A stretch of 11,234 nt of DNA from contig JAQCYU010000047.1 in the NCBI GenBank assembly GCA_027682925.1, positions 1-11,234 of the forward strand. The letters are read 5' to 3'. A program made the position numbers and the translations under genes. Positions 7,041 through 11,234 of this stretch are shown here, piece by piece; position 1 is the stretch's first letter, and every line of letters starts with the position of its first letter. Source of the DNA: Coriobacteriaceae bacterium AF45-21 (GTDB lineage: Bacteria; Actinomycetota; Coriobacteriia; Coriobacteriales; Coriobacteriaceae). The notes under the pieces were generated by a model. The model ran no database searches. It saw only the letters and a list, made by a program, of their open reading frames with translations, and was not told the origin of the DNA.

Positions 7041-7358
7041 ATGGGAGTCAGAACAGCTAACGTGCAGCCGGGAAACATCGGTGAGACGCTGACGGGACTG
7101 GCCGAGGTGATTCACAGTCGTCGCGACGCATCGCCGCAGGAGAGCTATACCGCGCGTCTGCTGACCGACGTCGAGGACGAGCTGCTCAAGAAGCTTGCCG
7201 AGGAGGCGAGCGAGGTGATCATGGCCTGCAAGGATAACGACCACGATCACATCCGCTACGAGGCCGGCGACCTGATCTACCACCTGCTCGTGACGCTCGA
7301 GCGCTACGGCATCACCCTCGACGAACTGGCCGGCGAACTCAACGCCCGCCGCCACTAG
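7041..7358 (+). CDS. hisE: Phosphoribosyl-ATP pyrophosphatase
   Basis: HisE hydrolyses phosphoribosyl-ATP to phosphoribosyl-AMP and pyrophosphate, the second step of the pathway, and belongs to the all-alpha MazG-like superfamily. The 105-residue protein has the acidic metal-binding helices KLAEEASEVIMACK and YEAGDLIYHLLVTLE, and a leading segment SYTARLLTDVEDELLKK typical of HisE. GAGAGGAAA lies 5-13 nt before the ATG. Here hisE is a separate gene from hisI, with the unknown small gene in between, unlike the HisIE fusion of enterobacteria. It is intact and ends the plus-strand operon; the stop lies inside the hairpin at 7354-7386. Confidence 0.95.
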   Translation: MGVRTANVQPGNIGETLTGLAEVIHSRRDASPQESYTARLLTDVEDELLKKLAEEASEVIMACKDNDHDHIRYEAGDLIYHLLVTLERYGITLDELAGELNARRH

Positions 7359-7386
7359 TCATTGGGGACGTTCTTAAACGACTAGT
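7354..7386. terminator. Convergent-gene hairpin between hisE and hisJ
   Basis: ACTAGTC (7354-7360) pairs perfectly with GACTAGT (7380-7386) across a 19-nt loop. It spans nearly the whole gap between two converging genes; the arms overlap the hisE TAG and the first base of the hisJ stop triplet. The stem is AT-rich and lacks a strong T-run, so any terminator would be weak. The plus-strand loop has GGGGAC at positions 4-9, matching the hisB-hisH hairpin on the other strand. Confidence 0.45.
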
Positions 7387-8296
7387 TAGGCGAGGGGCGT
7401 GGATTCCCATTCGCCGGTGGGGTGGGGGATATCGAAGGCCCGGTAGCCGCAGTCGTAGGCGTGGGCCTGGGCCTCGCGGATGTTCCAGCAGATGTCGCAG
7501 GCGCGGTGCGCGTCCGAGCCAAAGGTGATGGGCACCTCGGCATGGGCGAAGCGGCGCAACAGCCCGGTCGCGGGGTAGTAATCGTCGAGCCCCTTGCGCG
7601 GTGCGGCGGTCGAGACCTCAACGCGGCGACCCGTATCGTGGGCGCATTCGGCCATCTGCTCCCAAAACGGCGCGGGGTCAAAGTCGGGTGCAAAGCCGTC
7701 CTCGAAAAGCGCATGACCAGGTCGGGATGGGCCATCGCGTCAAAGTTGAGTGAGCTTTCGCAAGCACGGCACCAGTCGTCGACGTAGCACTCCCACACGC
7801 CGCGCACGCCTAAGTTTTCCCAAACATGCAAGTTGGTATCGTCGTCGATCCAACCGCAAAGGGAATCGGGTGTATCGGGGCGCGCGACGTCCTCTGTCCC
7901 TGCCGTGCCCGCGGCGCCTGCCGCAATATCGCCCGGGTTGCCAATCCAGTGCACGCTGCCCAGACGTACGACGGCGCCCTGGGACCAGTGCTCTACCAAG
8001 GGCTCGCAGCCCTCGTACCAATCGCATTCAAAACCGTAGATAAAGGTGAGCTCCGGCGCAATCTGCGCGGCGAGTTTGCGGGCGTCCTCAAAGGCCAAAC
8101 GATGTGCCGGCAAGTCGCCCTCGACGACCTGCACCTCGCAGTTAGCATCCATACTGGCGGGCAGGGTAAGGTGGTCGGTCGAGACCATGACGCGGCAGCC
8201 GGCGGCAGCAGCGGCACGGACGTTGTCCTCGAACGAGGCGTGCCCGTCCGAGAACGAGGTATGAGTATGGCAATCGACCAGCGGGCAGGCGGGCAT
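7386..8296 (-). pseudogene. hisJ: PHP-family histidinol-phosphatase (HisJ-type), one frameshift
   Basis: PHP histidinol-phosphatases remove phosphate from histidinol phosphate using a trinuclear metal site. The start at 8296 has AAAGGAG (minus strand, 8302-8308) before it. The N-terminus reads CHTHTSFSDGH (H10, H12), then STDHL (H42), YGFECDWYEG, LGSVHWIG, and FDAMAHPDLVMRF. The frame then breaks in an A4 run at 7705-7708: one missing T on the coding strand turns the expected FFEDGF into FSRTAL. The correct frame resumes with MAECAHDTGRRVEVST and PITFGSDAHRACD, which complete the metal motifs. Adding one base gives exactly 304 codons (303 residues), so a single base was lost. This enzyme would supply the activity missing from monofunctional HisB. 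Sequencing error is a strong alternative to real inactivation. Confidence 0.85.
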
Positions 8297-8328
8297 GGCG
8301 ACTCCTTTGCATTTGGTGAATCCGCTCC

Positions 8329-8334
8329 ATTGTA
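8329..8334 (-). promoter_or_regulatory. Likely -10 box for hisJ
   Basis: The minus strand reads TACAAT here, 32 nt before the hisJ ATG, a good distance for a short leader. No clear -35 box at 16-18 nt is seen; a TTGAGA lies only 10 nt upstream. The flanking CCATT/AATGG arms form a small inverted repeat that could be an operator. The rest of the gap, 8297-8416, shows no gene. Confidence 0.4.
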
Positions 8335-8416
8335 ATGGTGCAGCTCTCAACACGCCGCGCACGCCGGGTGCCGAAATCGAGTGGAAAGGCGGGGCGGCGC
8401 GTGCCGGCGCCGGCGA

Positions 8417-8836
8417 CTACTTGCTTCGTGCCGCCGCGCGTTTGGCCTGCACTGTTACCATCGCGTGTCTCACGGCGGTGATGGGGCGATAGCGGATCAT
8501 ACGCGGTCCCGACCAACGCATAACCTCGCGGATCTTCTCGCGCATGGCAGGCCGGTAACAATGCGAAGGACATGCCGAGCAAAATGTCTTGGTGCCCATG
8601 TGCGGGCAGTGCTCAATGCGCGCGATGGCGTATTTCTGCAGCTCGGCGCATTCGGGGCAGAGCGTAATGGTTCGAAGGCCGAGTTTCACGCGCACGGACT
8701 CATCGCCGCCAGCCTGTTCGACCACATGCCCGCCGCCATGATGCCCACGACACCACAGCGCAATCATCTGCGACACCATTTGGGCCTCACGCTCACGTTT
8801 GCGTGCTAGCTCCGGTGTGTCGACTGGGCGCGCCAT
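8417..8836 (-). CDS. YgbA-like nitrosative-stress (YgbA_NO family) protein
   Basis: This 139-residue cytoplasmic protein matches the family named after the nitric-oxide-responsive E. coli gene ygbA. The signature is clear: MVSQMIALWCRGHHG near the N-terminus, then LCPECAELQKYAIARIEHCP, then the C-x2-C-x3-C block FCSACPSHCYRP followed by AMREKIREVMRWSGPRM. The conserved cysteines suggest a metal or iron-sulfur site. In E. coli the gene is in the NsrR regulon and its biochemical role is not settled. Here the ATG shares its A with the stop of the upstream ABC gene (TAATG), and GGAGG lies 8 nt before it, so the two are co-translated. A His/Gly-rich insert (GHHGGGHVVEQAGGDE) after the first block is longer than I would expect. 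Confidence 0.88.
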   Translation of the reverse strand: MARPVDTPELARKREREAQMVSQMIALWCRGHHGGGHVVEQAGGDESVRVKLGLRTITLCPECAELQKYAIARIEHCPHMGTKTFCSACPSHCYRPAMREKIREVMRWSGPRMIRYRPITAVRHAMVTVQAKRAAARSK

Positions 8837-9907
8837 TAGCTCAGCCTCCCGTGCTCGACCGAAAGCGAGAAATCGGCAAACGCGCAGGTGCTGGCACGGT
8901 GGCTCACGAGCACAATGGTCTTGCCGCGGCGCTTGAGCTCGTCGATTGCCTGCATCACGGACGCCTCGTTGAGAGCATCGAGCGCGCTGGTGGGTTCGTC
9001 GAGCAAGATGAAGGGTGCGTCGTTGAGGAAGATGCGCGCAAGGCCGATGCGCTGGCGCTCGCCGCCCGAAAGCGAGTCGCCCAGCTCGGCAACGGGCGTG
9101 TCGAGTCCCTGCGGCAGACGGTCGATGAGCGTGGTGAGTGAGGCGGAGCGGCAAGCGTCGAGCAGCTCGGCATCGGTGGCGTTGGCGTGCGCGACCAGCA
9201 GGTTCTCGCGTACGGTGCCGCAGAACAGATGCGTGTCCTGGGTCATATAGGCCTCGTGGCTGCGCAGGCTCGCCGTGTTGATGTGGCGGGCATCGACGCC
9301 GCTCACCGTGATGGTGCCGGCTGCGGGGTCCCAAAAGCGCATGAGCAGCTTAAGCAGCGTCGACTTGCCCGAACCCGAGCGCCCCATGATGCAGGTCATG
9401 GTACCGGGCGCAAAGGTGCAGGTCACGTCGTCGAGGATGAGACTCGCAGCGGTGTCGTTCGCGACCTGCTCTGTGGCGCCCGCACCGCCCGCGTCCACGC
9501 CGCCCACATAGCTAAAGCTCACATGCTCGGCTGCGGCGCCGGCAAACTCAACGTTCTGTCCATCGGCGACCTCGGCGCACTGGGGCTGCTCGTCGAGCAA
9601 ATCGAGCACGCGTGCGCCCGAGGCGAGCGTCTCCTGCAGTGAGGCGCCCAGGCGGCTCACGGCCATCACCGAGCCAAACGACGACACAAAGGTAAAGACG
9701 GCGACAAACGCTGCGGCAAAGTCAATCGTTCCCGCAGCCACCAGCTGCAGCGCACGCCCGAGCATCACCAGATTAGCCACAAGAATAAGCGCATCGGCTA
9801 CGGCCTCGCTGACCGCCTGGCGGCGCTTGAGGCGCGCGTCCACGGCGCCGACTTGCTCGGTCAGCTTGCCCAGGGCACGGCTGCGATCGGTGCCACCGGC
9901 AAACTGG

Positions 9908-9921
9908 ATGGTCTATGGTCT
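9908..9921 (-). repeat. 7-bp tandem duplication in the ABC gene
   Basis: ATGGTCT occurs twice in tandem. On the coding strand this is AGACCAT doubled, in codons for GAGETI; deleting one copy yields GAGETIQFAGGTDRS and joins the two reading frames. The extra seven bases cause a frameshift and a premature stop at 9773. Confidence 0.9.
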
Positions 9922-10474
9922 CGCCCGCGCCGCGCAGACTGTCGAGTACAAAGGCGCCCAGCTTACCGGCGCCCTCGCGGCTCTGGCGGCCGGTGGTGCT
10001 GCATGCCTTGGCCGAGGTCAGGGGCAGCAGCACGCCCAGGACCGCGTAGGCCACGAGCGCGATGCCCGCGAGCTCGGGGCTCACAGCCAGCAAAAAGCCC
10101 TCAAACACAACGGTGCAGACCAGAGCTATGGCAATGGGCGAGATGGTGTGCGCGTAGAAGACCTCGAGCAGCTCGATATCCGAGGTGACCAGGCTCACGA
10201 GCTCGCCCTTGCCGCGGCCCTCGAGCTTGGCGGGGGCGAGCTGGCGCAGGGCGCCAAACACCAGGTCGCGAATGTGTGCGAGCAGACGGAATGCGATGTA
10301 ATGGTTGCAGAGCTGCTCGCCGTAGTGGAGCGGCCCGCGCGCGATGCCGCAGGCGGCACAGGCCGCGCATGTGACGATAAGACCAAGCCCCAAGGCGTTG
10401 CGGCCCAGCGCGGCCATAAGGCCAAGGGCGCCAAAGGCCGGCACGAACGCGGCGGTGAGCATGCCAATGCTGCC

Positions 10475-10576
10475 CAGCGCGACGGCTAGCACAAGCCAGC
10501 CGGCAAGCGGTCGGACGAGCCCCATCAGCGCGACGGCTAGCACAAGCCAGCCGGCAAGCGGTCGGACGAGCCCCAT
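10475..10576 (-). repeat. 51-bp in-frame tandem duplication in the ABC gene
   Basis: Two identical 51-bp copies (10475-10525 and 10526-10576) adjoin, with the match running two bases further (CA). They encode MGLVRPLAGWLVLAVAL twice, duplicating the start of the first transmembrane helix of the second half. The frame is kept but the helix topology would change. Confidence 0.95.
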
Positions 10577-11059
10577 CATGCGCCACATGATGGACGGCGC
10601 CGAGCGACGGGCGCGGCCGGAGTCAGGCACCGCGGCAGCGGAAGACGAGCCGGCACCGTTGAGGCCATCGGTACGGGCGGTGCTGCCGTCAACAGCCTCA
10701 ACCGCGCCGGCATCCTCGGCATCACCCTCCGCATACGCATATGCCGAGAGCTGCTCCTGGCTGTTCCACATGCGCGCATAGGCGCCCGCGGTTGCCAAGA
10801 GCTCGCCGTGAGTCCCGCGCTCGGCAATGCGACCGCGCTCCAGCACCAGAATCTGATCGGCGTCCACGATTGTCGACAGGCGATGCGCCACCACGATTAC
10901 GGTGTGCTCGCCGGCGAGCGATGCAATGACCTCGCCGATTGCGGCTTCGCTTGTGGCATCGACGTTGCTCGTCGCCTCGTCAAACACATAGATCGGCGAG
11001 TCGTGCAGCAGGGCGCGTGCCATGCACACGCGCTGGCGCTGGCCACCCGAAAGGTTGGT

Positions 11060-11201
11060 GCCGCCCTCGTTAATCACCATGTCGAGCCCGCCGTTGGCCT
11101 GCACAAAGGCCGCCACGCGCGTGCGGCCGAGCCGCCCTCGTTAATCACCATGTCGAGCCCGCCGTTGGCCTGCACAAAGGCCGCCACGCGCGTGCGGCCG
11201 A
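11060..11201 (-). repeat. 71-bp tandem duplication in the ABC gene
   Basis: Copies at 11060-11130 and 11131-11201 are identical, with the match extending two bases (GC). The unit covers codons just before the first LSGGQRQR signature. Because 71 is not a multiple of 3, the frame is lost and a stop soon follows; removing one copy restores LLRALGRTRVAAFVQANGG and the rest of the domain. Confidence 0.95.
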
Positions 11202-11234
11202 GCGCGCGCAAAAGCTCGGCGTCGGTGGCGTTGG

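Larger units (their letters stand above)
8836..11234 (-). pseudogene. CydDC-like ABC exporter, fused TMD-NBD halves, 5' cut off and disrupted
   Basis: The minus-strand gene enters from the right edge. Part of the first half is present: signature LSGGQRQR, Walker B IYVFDEATSNVDA, H-loop VVAHRLST. A 60-residue Ala/Gly-rich linker follows without a stop, then a second transmembrane domain (about 9650-10580, with HYGEQLCNHYIAFRLLAHIRD and SDIELLEVFYAHTISP), then a complete nucleotide-binding domain with Walker A GRSGSGKST, Q-loop TQDTHLF, LSGGERQR, Walker B ILLDEPTSALD and H-loop SHRAST. The segment types fit exporters of thiol or amino-acid compounds, as in CydDC, but the substrate is unproven. 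Three tandem duplications (7, 51 and 71 bp) disrupt it; the 7- and 71-bp ones shift the frame and removing them restores it. It could be one fused protein or two genes whose junction is not marked by a stop. Confidence 0.8.

Noticed and set aside
8836..9843. Separate ABC gene starting with GTG at 9843
   Set aside because: That GTG is an internal valine codon of the transmembrane domain; the true frame continues upstream through the 7-bp duplication.
10475..11201. Tandem copies as a VNTR or CRISPR-like array
   Set aside because: Each is only two copies of unrelated unit length with no spacers; they are simple duplications within a coding gene.

Overview
This is a high-GC window, and nearly every base belongs to a gene or a short structured spacer. 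The codon bias, the strong AGGAGG-type ribosome sites and the style of the genes suggest an actinomycete of the class Coriobacteriia, most likely Collinsella or a close gut relative. That placement rests on recall of gene content and intergenic hairpin style, not on a search.

Positions 1-7358 (+) hold a compact histidine-biosynthesis operon in the order hisG-hisD-hisC-hisB-hisH-hisA-hisF-hisI-(small unknown ORF)-hisE. HisG opens the pathway from ATP and PRPP. HisE and HisI hydrolyse and open the product, HisA isomerises it, and HisH/HisF make imidazole-glycerol phosphate. HisB dehydrates, HisC transaminates and HisD oxidises histidinol to histidine. HisB is monofunctional, so a separate histidinol-phosphatase is needed. 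A PHP-family (HisJ-type) gene lies just past hisE on the opposite strand (7386-8296) and fits this job. The hisG reading frame is still open at the left edge and may continue a longer protein, possibly a HisZ fusion.

Positions 7386-11234 (-) read leftwards. They hold the C-terminal part of a TMD-NBD-TMD-NBD ABC exporter of the CydDC-like type, a YgbA-like nitrosative-stress protein whose start overlaps the exporter's stop, and then the PHP phosphatase with its own likely promoter.

The his genes from hisG to hisF look intact. To the right of about 6500, hisI, hisJ and the ABC gene all carry frame-disrupting changes: two deletions in hisI, one missing T in hisJ, and 7-bp, 51-bp and 71-bp tandem duplications in the ABC gene. 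Either this end of the sequence is poorly assembled, or these genes are decaying or switching. Raw reads would decide.

The spacers carry four structured elements: an attenuator-like hairpin pair between hisG and hisD, an 11-bp-stem hairpin between hisB and hisH, an 86-nt imperfect palindrome between hisF and hisI, and a hairpin between hisE and hisJ. The hisB-hisH and hisE-hisJ hairpins share a 19-nt loop with GGGGAC at the same place, which suggests a dispersed family. No tRNA, rRNA, CRISPR array or insertion sequence was seen.
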